DNA of 12,273 nucleotides from Halobacteriales archaeon (GTDB lineage Archaea > Halobacteriota > Halobacteria > Halobacteriales > SKSH01): positions 1-12,273 of the forward strand of contig SKSH01000140.1 of NCBI GenBank assembly GCA_007118075.1, written 5' to 3'. Shown in pieces: positions 1 to 7,685 of this stretch. Position 1 is the first letter of the stretch, and every line of letters begins with the position of its first letter. The notes under the pieces are model-generated. The model saw only the letters and a list, made by a program, of their open reading frames with translations, made no database searches and was not told the origin of the DNA. The translations under genes were made by a program, and so were the position numbers.

Positions 1-1
1 A

Positions 2-664
2 ATCAATACCCACACGGAAGTGACCGACGTCATCGTCGACAATGGCTCGGTGGACCGGGTCAAAACATCTGAAGGCGTGATCGAAGCCGATTTCGTGATA
101 AACGCCACCGGACCATGGGCGGCAAAACTAGCGGCGATGGCGGATATCGAACTACCGGTGACTCCTCGTCGTCGTCGCCTCGGTATCATCGAACCGGCCA
201 ATCCCGTTCCCGAATCCGATCCACTGACGATCGATTTTGACACAGGGTTTTACTTCCGACCCGAACGCGATGGTTCCGCAATTGCAGGGGGGCACTTCGG
301 TGATGACGATCCGATGGAGAATCCCGAATCATTCGATGCAACGATCGAACTCGACTGGTCACTCGACCTGCTTGAGCACGGACTCGAAGTAGTCGATTAC
401 TTCGGACTCGACGCGGCTGTCCGTAACGGATGGGCAGGCTTGTACGCGGTCACACCCGATCACCACCCCATTATCGAGGAGACGATACCCGGTTTCGTCA
501 ACGCCGTTGGTTTCTCAGGACATGGATTCATGCACTCACCTGCCACGGGGATGCTCGTCGCTGAACTTGTGGTCGACGGGGCCGCATCGACGGTCGATAT
601 CGAGGCGCTCAGGAGTGAACGGTTCGAACAAGATGAGCTAATCGTCGAAGCAAACGTGATATGA
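2..664 (+). CDS. FAD-dependent amine/amino-acid oxidoreductase (DAO family), C-terminal part
   Basis: This is the 3' end of a gene whose start lies before the window; the frame is open from base 2. A GTG at base 20 is only an internal Val codon. The fragment (about 220 residues) shows the late landmarks of the D-amino-acid-oxidase/sarcosine-oxidase fold: a hydrophobic strand ending in VINATGPWA (second FAD-contacting strand), an FYFRPERDG segment, then the C-terminal signature AGLYAVTPDHHPIIEE and GFSGHGFMHSPATG, where the family closes the FAD site. Family members oxidise a C-N bond of amino acids or N-methyl amino acids with FAD, passing electrons to oxygen or to a carrier; the substrate cannot be read from this part. 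It converges on the M20 peptidase with a 62-base gap. The family assignment is firm; the exact enzyme (sarcosine oxidase beta-like, ThiO-like or dehydrogenase) is not. Confidence 0.9.
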   Translation: MNTHTEVTDVIVDNGSVDRVKTSEGVIEADFVINATGPWAAKLAAMADIELPVTPRRRRLGIIEPANPVPESDPLTIDFDTGFYFRPERDGSAIAGGHFGDDDPMENPESFDATIELDWSLDLLEHGLEVVDYFGLDAAVRNGWAGLYAVTPDHHPIIEETIPGFVNAVGFSGHGFMHSPATGMLVAELVVDGAASTVDIEALRSERFEQDELIVEANVI

Positions 665-726
665 TACAATCCATAGCAGATACTCAGATTCTTTAAAGAG
701 CGGTCTCCCGATGAGAAAGTGACCAC

Positions 727-2103
727 TTACCTGGTGACGTTGGCGAGGGTTTGAACTAGCTCGACAGTCGTTCGAACCCCGTTCTCGAAGCACCACAGTG
801 CGAGGTTCTCATCGGGGCTATGGTTGTTCTCATCAGCGTTGGCGTAAGGAACGCTCACGAAGGGAGCATCAAACGCCTCGGCCAGTGCACCGGTCGGGAG
901 TGAACCTCCAACCGCTGGTTTGACGATCGGCTCAGTCCCCCAGGCTTCACGAACCGCGGTGACAATCGGCTGGACAATCGGATCATCGACTGGTGTCCGA
1001 TGTGGTGTCATCGTCGCCAGTTTCGTGACCTCGATTGAGACCGAGTCGGATGTGTGAGTCTCGATGTGGGTGAGGAACTTCTCGAAGATATCATCCGGAT
1101 CTTGATCGGCAACCAGTCGCATGTCGATCTTCGCCTGAGCGGTGGAGGGGATGATCGTCATCATTCCCTCTCCACCATAACCGCTCGTGAAACCATTGAC
1201 GTTCAACGTCGGGTAGTACAGCAGATTCTCAAGTGGTGTCTCGCCTGGGCCGACGTCCAGTGCCACTGCATCGATATCGAGCCTGGCACCCTCCGGATCG
1301 AATGGAACCTCGGCTAAGACGGCTCTATCAGAGTCAGTCACCGGGCGGACATCGTCGTAGTATCCATCGATCGTCACTCTCCCAGTAGGGTCCTTCATCG
1401 ATGACAAGAGCTCGATAAGTGCCCAGGCTGGATTCGGGGCGATACCCCCGAAGTTACCCGAATGTAGGTCTCGATTGGGGCCGGTCACATCAAGTTGCAC
1501 ATAGAGGATTCCTCTGAGGCCCATGGTGACAGTCGGACGATCGGTCCGGTCAATGGGGCCATCTGAGACGTAGATGAGATCTGGATCGACCCGACTCTCG
1601 ATGGTGTCGATAACCTCGCTCATGTGGGGGCTCCCACTCTCTTCCTCACCCTCGAGTAAGAGCGAGATGTTGATCGGCAAACCGGTGGTCGATCTGAGCG
1701 CTTCGATTGCCACGAGATGGGCGAACCATTGACCTTTGTTGTCGCCAGCCCCTCGAGCATAGAGACGGTCTTTACCATCAGGACCTGGACGAATTGTCGG
1801 TTCAAACGGTGGACTACTCCAGAGCGCTGGGTCAACCGGCTGAACGTCATAATGCCCATAAATTAGCACCTCGTATGCATCAGGCACTGCAGAAGTGGCT
1901 GTTGCAAGCACCGAGGGCTGGCCGTCGGTCTCTATCCGATCGACCGTGTCGAATCCATACTCATCGCAAAGTGTCATCACCAGCTCGACACATTCGTCTA
2001 CCCCTTCATCCGTCGTACTAATCGACGGCTGAGCGAGTAACCGAAAGAGGTCGTCCATTGCCGTTTCATAGGTCGCCTCGACATGCTCTGCTGGGGTCTC
2101 CAT
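727..2103 (-). CDS. M20 family metallopeptidase (dipeptidase / CPG2-DapE-ArgE group)
   Basis: This 458-residue protein has the usual length for cytosolic M20 di/aminoacyl-peptidases. The active site is complete by eye: HYD at residues 84-86 (zinc His, Asp), the bridging Asp in RGAGDNKG (D121), the catalytic and zinc Glu in EGEEESGS (residues 151-158), Asp in YVSDGPI (D181) and a late zinc His in DENNHSPDEN (H428). H214 in the RDLHSG segment fits the lid-domain His that reaches the partner active site in dimers. The lid insert lies roughly between residues 190 and 310. I start at the ATG at 2103; the frame stays open upstream to a start at 2226, but those 41 extra residues are Cys/Pro-rich and unlike the family. 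A weak TATA-like GATAAGAG sits about 28 bases before 2103. The gene is divergent from the MFS carrier, suggesting peptide or N-acyl-amino-acid turnover linked to transport; the substrate is unknown. Confidence 0.93.
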   Translation of the reverse strand: METPAEHVEATYETAMDDLFRLLAQPSISTTDEGVDECVELVMTLCDEYGFDTVDRIETDGQPSVLATATSAVPDAYEVLIYGHYDVQPVDPALWSSPPFEPTIRPGPDGKDRLYARGAGDNKGQWFAHLVAIEALRSTTGLPINISLLLEGEEESGSPHMSEVIDTIESRVDPDLIYVSDGPIDRTDRPTVTMGLRGILYVQLDVTGPNRDLHSGNFGGIAPNPAWALIELLSSMKDPTGRVTIDGYYDDVRPVTDSDRAVLAEVPFDPEGARLDIDAVALDVGPGETPLENLLYYPTLNVNGFTSGYGGEGMMTIIPSTAQAKIDMRLVADQDPDDIFEKFLTHIETHTSDSVSIEVTKLATMTPHRTPVDDPIVQPIVTAVREAWGTEPIVKPAVGGSLPTGALAEAFDAPFVSVPYANADENNHSPDENLALWCFENGVRTTVELVQTLANVTR

Positions 2104-2124
2104 TGGTCCATCAACACGGATACA

Positions 2125-2134
2125 CCCTCTTATC
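2125..2134 (-). promoter_or_regulatory. Possible TATA element for the M20 peptidase
   Basis: On the minus strand GATAAGAG is centred about 28 bases before the ATG at 2103, the place expected for a TATA box of a leaderless or short-leader haloarchaeal transcript. The match to a haloarchaeal TATA consensus is only fair. It supports the choice of 2103 over the upstream start at 2226. Confidence 0.3.
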
Positions 2135-2243
2135 GGTGCCGGGTTGATGCAGCGGCAGATACAGCCGGGATGGCTGGTGCTAAGGTGTCCGGCCGAGCAG
2201 ATCCCGATATCGACAAACCCCAACAAGGAGTGTGTATTAGGAC

Positions 2244-3569
2244 GTGATACGACGTTCGCTCGGGGCCTTTTACGGTATGCCCAGCGATGAGCTTCGCTTC
2301 GGCGTCCTCATCGCTGGTGTCCACTGGGGCCAGCATGTCTTCCTCATGCTGCTCCCGACGATCATCCCGATACTCGTGGTAGATCTCGATGTACCGCTTT
2401 GGCAACTCGGTATGCTGGTCTCCGTCTACCTGTTCGTCGGCGGTCTCTTTCAGGCTCCGATGGGAATCTTGTCGGACCGACATGACCGCCAGTACCTGCT
2501 GGTCCCGTCGTTCATCGCGATGGGAATCGGGTACCTCTTGTTTGTAGTCAGTCCCCAAGTGGGTCAGACGCTGCCTGAATTGGTTCTCTTCGGTCACAGG
2601 TTCGATGGACCCTTCCAGATCATGGCACTCGGCATGGCCATCGCTGGCCTCGGTTACAGCATTATCCATCCGGTTGGATACCCACTAATATCATCGAATA
2701 TCTCGGTCGAACACAAAGGCAAGGTCCTCGGTATGTGGGGCAGTGCATCGAAGCTCGGAGACGCGACCGCACCGGTGCTCGTCGCAATCTTCATCCTCGT
2801 GACCTCCTGGGAGGTGATACTCATCGCCATCAGCTTGTTCGGATTCGCCTTTGCGGGGTTGCTCTTGATCGTGTTCAATCGTGGTGGATACGTCACAGCA
2901 CCACCGGGTGAGACCGATGAATCCGACGAGGCCGAGGTGGCTATCGGGGAAAATCCTCGGACATTTCTCTTCCCGATGGCTGCGATGGTCGGCTTCTTCT
3001 TATTCATCGTCTTCACGGTCAACGGCGTCATGACGTACACCCCGGTATTCGTGACCGATGTCTACGGATTCTCCCTCTCGTTATTCGGGCTTGAAATTGG
3101 TCCCGAATCGTTGGCGAACGTGTACTTCGCCACCATCCTTCTCAGTGGGGCGGCCGCCCAGTTGATCGTCGGTGGTGCAACAGATGCGTACGATTATCGA
3201 TCGATTCTCATCATTTTGCTGCTGGTGGCAACACTCGGATTGTTGTTCCTTTCAATGCTCTCACTCGGGATCATTACCCTATTTCTGGTATCTATTCTCC
3301 TTGGTATCAGCCTCTACGGCGTGAATCCAGCCCGTGATGCGCTCATCAGCATGATTACGCCAGCAAGCTACGAGGGGCGTGCGTTCGGATACGTGTTCAC
3401 CCTTGCCCTCGTGGTCGGATCGGTCTATCCTGCGCTCATCGGTTATCTCGCCGAATCGATCGGCCTCCGGGAGACATTTGGTATCCTCGCAGTCGGTTCG
3501 GTTGGGGCACTCCTTTGTATCGCTTTGTTGTACAGTCCCCGAGTGTATCGTGAACGGTATGGACCCTGA
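2244..3569 (+). CDS. MFS transporter, 12 TM, fosmidomycin-resistance (Fsr)-like
   Basis: A 441-residue membrane protein with twelve hydrophobic segments in two groups of six, separated by an acidic cytoplasmic loop at about residues 222-238 (ETDESDEAEVAIGEN). The MFS motif A appears after TM2 as MGILSDRHDR. The stretch YSIIHPVGYPLIS followed by GKVLGMWGSASKLGDATAP resembles Fsr-type members of the superfamily. Such carriers move small organic solutes or drugs against a proton or cation gradient; the cargo cannot be told. The start is uncertain: GTG at 2244 is the first possible one (a TAG at 2238 closes the frame), and ATG at 2277 would drop 11 residues. An AAGGAG at 2225-2230 lies 13 bases before the GTG, a rather long spacing for a Shine-Dalgarno site. 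The gene is divergent from the M20 peptidase, so the two may share a control region and perhaps a substrate; that is inference. Confidence 0.92.
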   Translation: MIRRSLGAFYGMPSDELRFGVLIAGVHWGQHVFLMLLPTIIPILVVDLDVPLWQLGMLVSVYLFVGGLFQAPMGILSDRHDRQYLLVPSFIAMGIGYLLFVVSPQVGQTLPELVLFGHRFDGPFQIMALGMAIAGLGYSIIHPVGYPLISSNISVEHKGKVLGMWGSASKLGDATAPVLVAIFILVTSWEVILIAISLFGFAFAGLLLIVFNRGGYVTAPPGETDESDEAEVAIGENPRTFLFPMAAMVGFFLFIVFTVNGVMTYTPVFVTDVYGFSLSLFGLEIGPESLANVYFATILLSGAAAQLIVGGATDAYDYRSILIILLLVATLGLLFLSMLSLGIITLFLVSILLGISLYGVNPARDALISMITPASYEGRAFGYVFTLALVVGSVYPALIGYLAESIGLRETFGILAVGSVGALLCIALLYSPRVYRERYGP

Positions 3570-3586
3570 GGCATCCGTTTGAGCAA

Positions 3587-3596
3587 CCGTTAACCG
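3587..3596 (+). promoter_or_regulatory. Possible TATA element for the bolA-grx pair
   Basis: CCGTTAACCG is centred about 28 bases before the ATG at 3620, which would give a leaderless or nearly leaderless transcript for bolA. The core TTAA is short and GC-flanked, so this is a weak match supported mainly by its position. Confidence 0.3.
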
Positions 3597-3619
3597 GACG
3601 GGAAGGCAAGCTGTCATAC

Positions 3620-3904
3620 ATGGATAAAGCCGAGGTTCAGTCACTCATCGAAGCTGGTATCGGCCAAGCGGAGGTGTCCGTATATTCACCACGCCATCAC
3701 GATGACGAAGATCATCTCGGAGCGATCGTCGTCTCACCGATATTCGAGGATAAATCACTTGTCACCAGACATCAACTGGTGCATGATGCTCTCGGTGAGT
3801 ACCTCACCAGGGATATCCACGCCATTGAGCTTCGTACCTACACCCCTGCAGAGTATGCTGAGGAGGACCAAATCCCCTCGGTGCCGACAGACGAACAACC
3901 TTGA
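3620..3904 (+). CDS. BolA family protein
   Basis: This 94-residue protein matches the size and pattern of BolA/IbaG proteins: an N-terminal helix (MDKAEVQSLIEAGI), a strand with HHDDEDHLGAIVVSP, then the most conserved block FEDKSLVTRHQLVHDAL and the closing strand IHAIELRTYTPAEY. BolA proteins pair with CGFS-type monothiol glutaredoxins to hold a shared [2Fe-2S] cluster, with a BolA His (in the RHQLVH or IHAI segments) and often a second His/Cys in the variable loop as ligands. The loop here is rich in His and Asp (HHDDEDH, about residues 26-32). The next gene is a glutaredoxin of exactly that class, 24 bases after this stop, so the two are almost surely co-transcribed and work together. The tail (about ten residues) is acidic and probably disordered. 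Family identity is confident; the cellular target, cluster delivery or iron sensing, is inferred. Confidence 0.92.
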   Translation: MDKAEVQSLIEAGIGQAEVSVYSPRHHDDEDHLGAIVVSPIFEDKSLVTRHQLVHDALGEYLTRDIHAIELRTYTPAEYAEEDQIPSVPTDEQP

Positions 3905-3928
3905 GGCTTGAGCACATACGAATCACCC

Positions 3929-4276
3929 ATGCACCGACCACCGGAACCTGATCGACCCTATGAAGAGGTGGAGGCCGAGGTCGCGACCGTACTGGATGAA
4001 CACGAGGTTGTCCTATTCATGAAAGGGAACGAACTCATGCCACAATGTGGATACTCGAGGAAAGCCCTGGCGCTCATCAAGCACTATCGTGACGAGGTCG
4101 AGGTAGTGGATGTCCTCGAGGCACTGCCGCACTATCGCAAGGCACTGAAACCGCACAGCGGACGCGAAACAATCCCGCAGGCGTTTGTGAATGGCAAGTT
4201 TATCGGCGGGGGCGACATTCTCGAGCAGCTTCACGAACGCGACGAGTTGGCAGACACGTTGACGCCAACACCATAA
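3929..4276 (+). CDS. Monothiol glutaredoxin (Grx4/GrxD type), BolA partner
   Basis: From the ATG at 3929 the protein has 115 residues, typical of single-domain monothiol glutaredoxins. It carries VVLFMKG with the thiol-binding Lys (K32), the active-site segment PQCGYS (C40), TIPQ (residues 81-84) with the cis-Pro, and GGGDIL (93-98). Such proteins bind a bridging [2Fe-2S] cluster together with a low-molecular-weight thiol, alone or as a heterodimer with BolA. Two residues depart from the common form: Phe to Tyr in CGFS, and Ser/Cys to Gly in GG(S/C)D. Haloarchaea are known to use gamma-glutamylcysteine rather than glutathione, so the thiol ligand is probably that; this is inference. An in-frame TTG at 3908 would add seven residues and lie three bases after the bolA stop; I prefer ATG because the added part precedes the fold. 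It ends 21 bases from the convergent amidohydrolase. Confidence 0.92.
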   Translation: MHRPPEPDRPYEEVEAEVATVLDEHEVVLFMKGNELMPQCGYSRKALALIKHYRDEVEVVDVLEALPHYRKALKPHSGRETIPQAFVNGKFIGGGDILEQLHERDELADTLTPTP

Positions 4277-4297
4277 AATCTCGAATCTAATCGATGT

Positions 4298-5542
4298 TCA
4301 CCGAGGATCCTCCACTGCAAGCGATCTGACGGTGTGTTCGAGTACCCTGGTTCCAGCAACGAGATCCGCACGATCGGTATGCTCTGCAGGGTTGTGACTG
4401 ATGCCGCCCTCACTGGGGACAAAAACCATCGCTGCCGGGCAAATCTCGGCAAGGTTCATCGCATCGTGCCCACCACCACTCGGTAGCCTGAGATGATCGA
4501 TATCCAACGAATGACAGGCAGAGGCTAGTCGGTCGACGAGGGTGCCGTCCATCGGTGTAGCCTCGACATCGAGCCATTCTTCATACTCGTATTTTAGTTG
4601 GCGTTCCGATGCGATGGTCTCGATCGTCTCGATGGCGAACGTCTTCAATCGCTGTCTTGCAGTCTCATCTGTATCCCTGATATCGAGGGTGAAACGCACC
4701 GTTTCAGGGATGACATTCGCGGCATTTGGCTCAACGTCTACCGAGCCGATTGTCGCGACCGCATCGGTTCGCTTCGCGATCGACCGTGCTTCACGTTCAA
4801 TCTTGACACTGACCTCGGCAACTGCAGCGAGAGAATCTCGCCGTGATGACATCGAGGTAGCTCCTGCGTGATTCGCCTCGCCATGAATGCGTACTTCGAG
4901 CTGGCAAAGGCCGGTGATTGCCTCGACCAAGCCGACAGGGATGCCAGCGGAATCGAGGGTCGGTCCCTGTTCGACGTGTAACTCGATGTAGGCAGTCAAC
5001 TCATCGAGAATGGGTGAGGTATCACCCCGATACCCTATCTCATCGAGCACTGCTTCGAGGGTGGCCCCATTGTCGTCACGAAGTTCGAGCGCATCCTCGG
5101 TTGTGAGCCTCCCACTTGCAACCGCACTTCCGAGCAAGCCGGTCCCGAATCTGGTCCCCTCCTCCTCGGTGAACGCGACCACCTCCACTGGGTGCCTCGG
5201 CTCGATGGCGGCATCGTTCCAGGATTCGATCACCTCCAACGCGGCAAGCACGCCGGCTGCCCCGTCGAACTTGCCACCGTTCGGCACGGTGTCGAGGTGG
5301 GAGCCGATGATGATCGGCTCACGTGAGGACCGACCGGCAAGCCGTCCATAGATGTTCCCGACATGGTCAATGCGGACGTCCAATCCGGCAGTCTCGAGAC
5401 GATCGACGAAATAATCGCGAGCACGCCGATCGGCGTCACTCCCGGTGACGCGCATCATCGCACCATCGCCACGGTCACCGATACGACCGAGTTCGTGGAG
5501 ACCACCCCAGAGTCGTTCACCATCTACCGAGGGTGTGTCCAT
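4298..5542 (-). CDS. M20-type Zn-dependent hydrolase, N-carbamoyl-L-amino-acid / allantoate amidohydrolase family
   Basis: A 414-residue enzyme of the hydantoinase/carbamoylase branch of M20. The two-metal site is complete: IIGSHLDTVPNGGKFDG (H82, D84, bridging D93), FTEEEGTRF (catalytic and metal Glu among 126-128), HVEQGP (H189) and the late metal His in GISHNPAEHT (H383). GEANHAGATSM (H225) is the lid-domain His, and the DIRD Arg (R289) fits the carboxylate-binding Arg of this group. LPSGGGHDAMNL is another family signature. Known members release ammonia and CO2 from N-carbamoyl amino acids, or hydrolyse allantoate, ureidoglycolate or beta-ureidopropionate. No hydantoinase, allantoinase or dihydropyrimidinase gene is in the window, so the substrate is not settled. 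The ATG at 5542 begins a normal N-terminus. It converges on the glutaredoxin gene. Confidence 0.93.
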   Translation of the reverse strand: MDTPSVDGERLWGGLHELGRIGDRGDGAMMRVTGSDADRRARDYFVDRLETAGLDVRIDHVGNIYGRLAGRSSREPIIIGSHLDTVPNGGKFDGAAGVLAALEVIESWNDAAIEPRHPVEVVAFTEEEGTRFGTGLLGSAVASGRLTTEDALELRDDNGATLEAVLDEIGYRGDTSPILDELTAYIELHVEQGPTLDSAGIPVGLVEAITGLCQLEVRIHGEANHAGATSMSSRRDSLAAVAEVSVKIEREARSIAKRTDAVATIGSVDVEPNAANVIPETVRFTLDIRDTDETARQRLKTFAIETIETIASERQLKYEYEEWLDVEATPMDGTLVDRLASACHSLDIDHLRLPSGGGHDAMNLAEICPAAMVFVPSEGGISHNPAEHTDRADLVAGTRVLEHTVRSLAVEDPR

Positions 5543-5848
5543 TACACTCGGTGCCTAGCTTGGTGAGGCAAAGCATCTTCTGGGTATCCCTCGATAACTG
5601 AGAATCCCTGTCTTGGAATCGGTCACCGGTACAAATACTACGTCCGAACAGCCGAATGTTGGTACTGCTGGGTACCGATATGCACCCGTAGATATTGGAG
5701 AAGACCAGGATCTCAATGGACGAAGTGACTCGATACCTAAACAGTTGAGGGAAACGTATATTCAGGATTCAGCGCTTTAACGATGCATGACCATTCACCG
5801 CGAGATCGCAACGAATGTCGCAGTAAATCGCTCACAAGGGTGCCATTC
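5543..5848. other. Gene-poor intergenic stretch (about 306 bases)
   Basis: This is the divergent upstream region of the amidohydrolase (-) and the aminotransferase (+). I find no convincing coding frame, RNA gene or repeat. Possible TATA-like pieces for the + strand are GTATATTC at 5756-5763 and AGTAAATC at 5822-5829; the latter lies about 24 bases before the ATG at 5849. The rest of the stretch shows no structure I can support. Confidence 0.5.
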
Positions 5849-7006
5849 ATGACGGTATTTGCCGACCGTGTCACCGAGGTTGGCCCGGCGGCACCCTTTC
5901 TCATCTCGAAGCTCGTCACCGAGGCGCGTGCTGATGGGGTTGATGTCATCGATCTCGGTGTCGGACAACCTGATTTCCCTGTTCCTGAGAACATCATTGA
6001 GGCTAGTCACGACGCCCTCGATGCGGGACAGACAGGATACACGGCATCGAAGGGCATTCCAGCCCTTCGCTCGGCTGCAGCCGACTACCTGAATCGGCGG
6101 CACCGGCTCGCGTACGATCCTGAGCACATCATCGCAACACCAGGTGGGAAGCACGCACTGTATGTGACCATCCAATCGCTCGTCGAACGTGGGGACGAGG
6201 TAATCTTGCTCAACCCAAGCTGGTCTTCATACGACCCGATGGTGACCCTTGCAGGTGGTCGATCCTCGCATGTAGACCTGACGCCGTATGACTTTCGACT
6301 CGAACCAGCGATCGATGATGTCGCCGAGGCAGTCACCAACGATACGGCGATGATCCTCGTCAACTCACCGAGCAATCCGAGCGGCCGGGTGTTCACCGAC
6401 GAGGCACTTCGGGGAGTTCGTGACATCGCGGTAGATCACGATATCTCCGTCATCTCAGACGAGATATACAAGGAGTTCATCTATGAAGGCGGACAGCAAA
6501 GTCTGGCAGCCTATGATGGGATGTTCGAACGAACCATCACCATCAACGGTGTCTCAAAGGCATTCTGTATGACCGGATACCGCCTCGGGTTCCTCGCGGC
6601 CCCATCCGAGATCATTGAGCAGGTGGGGAAGGCACACGTACACTCCGTCTCATGTGCATCAAGCATCTCACAACATGCGGGCGTGGAGGCACTACTCAAC
6701 ACCGATGTCGACGAGCACATCGGGGAAATGATGCAGGTGTATGAGCGGCGTCGCGATGCCTTCGTGGAAACTTGTGCTGACATCGATGTTGAGGTACCAC
6801 TCCCGGAAGGAGCCTTTTACGCTATGTTGCCGGTCGCAGCCGACGATGATATGCAATGGGCGAAAGAAGCTGTCAGAAAGGCTGGTGTCGGGACGGTACC
6901 TGGCAGTGCATTCTTCAGTCCAGGTTTTGTCAGAGTTGCATTGACGCAATCTGAAGAGCTGCTCGTTGAGGCGGTGGACCGACTATCATCTGCCGGAATG
7001 CTCTAG
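5849..7006 (+). CDS. Class I/II PLP-dependent aminotransferase (aspartate/aromatic type)
   Basis: From the ATG at 5849 this 385-residue protein has the normal length of a fold-type I aminotransferase of the archaeal/bacterial aspartate-aromatic subgroup. It shows LGVGQPDFPVPENI near the N-terminus, GYTASKGIPALR (64-75), NSPSNPSGR (Asn176 to the PLP O3'), SDEIYKEF (Asp204 to the pyridine N, Tyr207), the Schiff-base Lys in NGVSKAFCMTGYRLGF (K237, with phosphate-binding Arg245) and VRVAL (Arg362 for the substrate alpha-carboxylate). It transfers an amino group between an amino acid and a 2-oxo acid in the cytosol; the natural donor cannot be told. The frame stays open to an ATG at 5783, but the added 22 residues precede the usual MTVFADRV start and look non-native. 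It ends 12 bases before the convergent cyclophilin stop. Confidence 0.95.
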   Translation: MTVFADRVTEVGPAAPFLISKLVTEARADGVDVIDLGVGQPDFPVPENIIEASHDALDAGQTGYTASKGIPALRSAAADYLNRRHRLAYDPEHIIATPGGKHALYVTIQSLVERGDEVILLNPSWSSYDPMVTLAGGRSSHVDLTPYDFRLEPAIDDVAEAVTNDTAMILVNSPSNPSGRVFTDEALRGVRDIAVDHDISVISDEIYKEFIYEGGQQSLAAYDGMFERTITINGVSKAFCMTGYRLGFLAAPSEIIEQVGKAHVHSVSCASSISQHAGVEALLNTDVDEHIGEMMQVYERRRDAFVETCADIDVEVPLPEGAFYAMLPVAADDDMQWAKEAVRKAGVGTVPGSAFFSPGFVRVALTQSEELLVEAVDRLSSAGML

Positions 7007-7018
7007 GTTTGGTATTCC

Positions 7019-7528
7019 TTATTGGTGGATCTCGACACGTTCGAGGAGCACATCATCGACCGGTCGGTCCTGCGCAGCTGTCGGGACGCTACCGATCGTC
7101 TCGACCACATCCATCCCGTCGACCACCTCACCGAATACGCTGTGCTTGTCATCGAGATGAGGCGTCGGTCCGAGGGTGATGAAAAACTGTGAGCCGTTGG
7201 TGTTCGGTCCGGCATTGGCCATCGAGAGGATGCCAGCTTTGTCGTGACGGAGCTCCTGGTGGAACTCATCATCGAAGGTGTAACCGGGACCGCCACGGCC
7301 ATTCCCGAGTGGGTCGCCAGTCTGGATCATGAAGCCGTCAATGACCCGGTGGAAGAGGATATCATCGTACAACGGTTGACCAGACATGGCTTCATTGGTC
7401 TTGGGATGGGTCCACTCCTGCTCGCCGGTGGCGAGACCGACGAAGTTCTCAACGGTTCGAGGTGCCCGATCCTCGAAGAGGGTGACTTCGATGGTTCCAT
7501 TGCTCGTGTGTAATGTGGCCTTGACCAT
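7019..7528 (-). CDS. Peptidyl-prolyl cis-trans isomerase, cyclophilin type
   Basis: A single-domain cyclophilin of 169 residues, the standard size for prokaryotic cytosolic forms. It has FHRVIDGFMIQTGDPLGNG (Arg61, Phe66 and Gln69 of the proline pocket), SMANAGPNTNGSQFFITLG (Ala105, Gln114, Phe116) and HLDDKHSVFG (Leu125, His129). At the usual Trp position the Leu found in many bacterial and archaeal cyclophilins is present. It speeds isomerisation of peptide bonds before proline during folding. No signal peptide is visible, so it is cytosolic. I choose the ATG at 7528 (MVKATLHTSNG) because the beta-strand fold begins there; in-frame ATGs at 7549 (seven residues longer) and farther upstream are possible. 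The gene is divergent from the M32 remnant. Confidence 0.95.
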   Translation of the reverse strand: MVKATLHTSNGTIEVTLFEDRAPRTVENFVGLATGEQEWTHPKTNEAMSGQPLYDDILFHRVIDGFMIQTGDPLGNGRGGPGYTFDDEFHQELRHDKAGILSMANAGPNTNGSQFFITLGPTPHLDDKHSVFGEVVDGMDVVETIGSVPTAAQDRPVDDVLLERVEIHQ

Positions 7529-7685
7529 GGGCTGTCGTCGGGTGCTCATGGTGAAAGGGTTGACCATCTCATGCGGTGGTCTCAACGCCCGCTGAATGGA
7601 ACAGACTCATCTGGTCGTTATTTTTCCGTTACAGAAGACGATTTCTGGGTGCATTCAAGCCTCCCGAGCCTACGTTATCGAATGG

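Noticed and set aside
716..728. AAGTG/CACTT inverted repeat between the convergent oxidoreductase and M20 stops as a terminator.
   Set aside because: The loop would be only two bases and there is no T-run after it; archaeal termination relies on T-rich stretches, and none is convincing here.
2104..2226. Extension of the M20 peptidase to a start at 2226.
   Set aside because: The added 41 residues are Cys/Pro-rich, unlike haloarchaeal protein composition, and overlap the divergent promoter region.
2130..3040. Two long minus-strand open frames opposite the MFS gene.
   Set aside because: They are mirror frames of a clearly real 12-TM protein and show no family pattern.
5783..5848. Upstream extension of the aminotransferase from the ATG at 5783.
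   Set aside because: The extra residues are polar and basic and precede the usual family N-terminus. A GTATATTC at 5756-5763 lies at a suitable distance, so a leader transcript is possible, but coding is unlikely.
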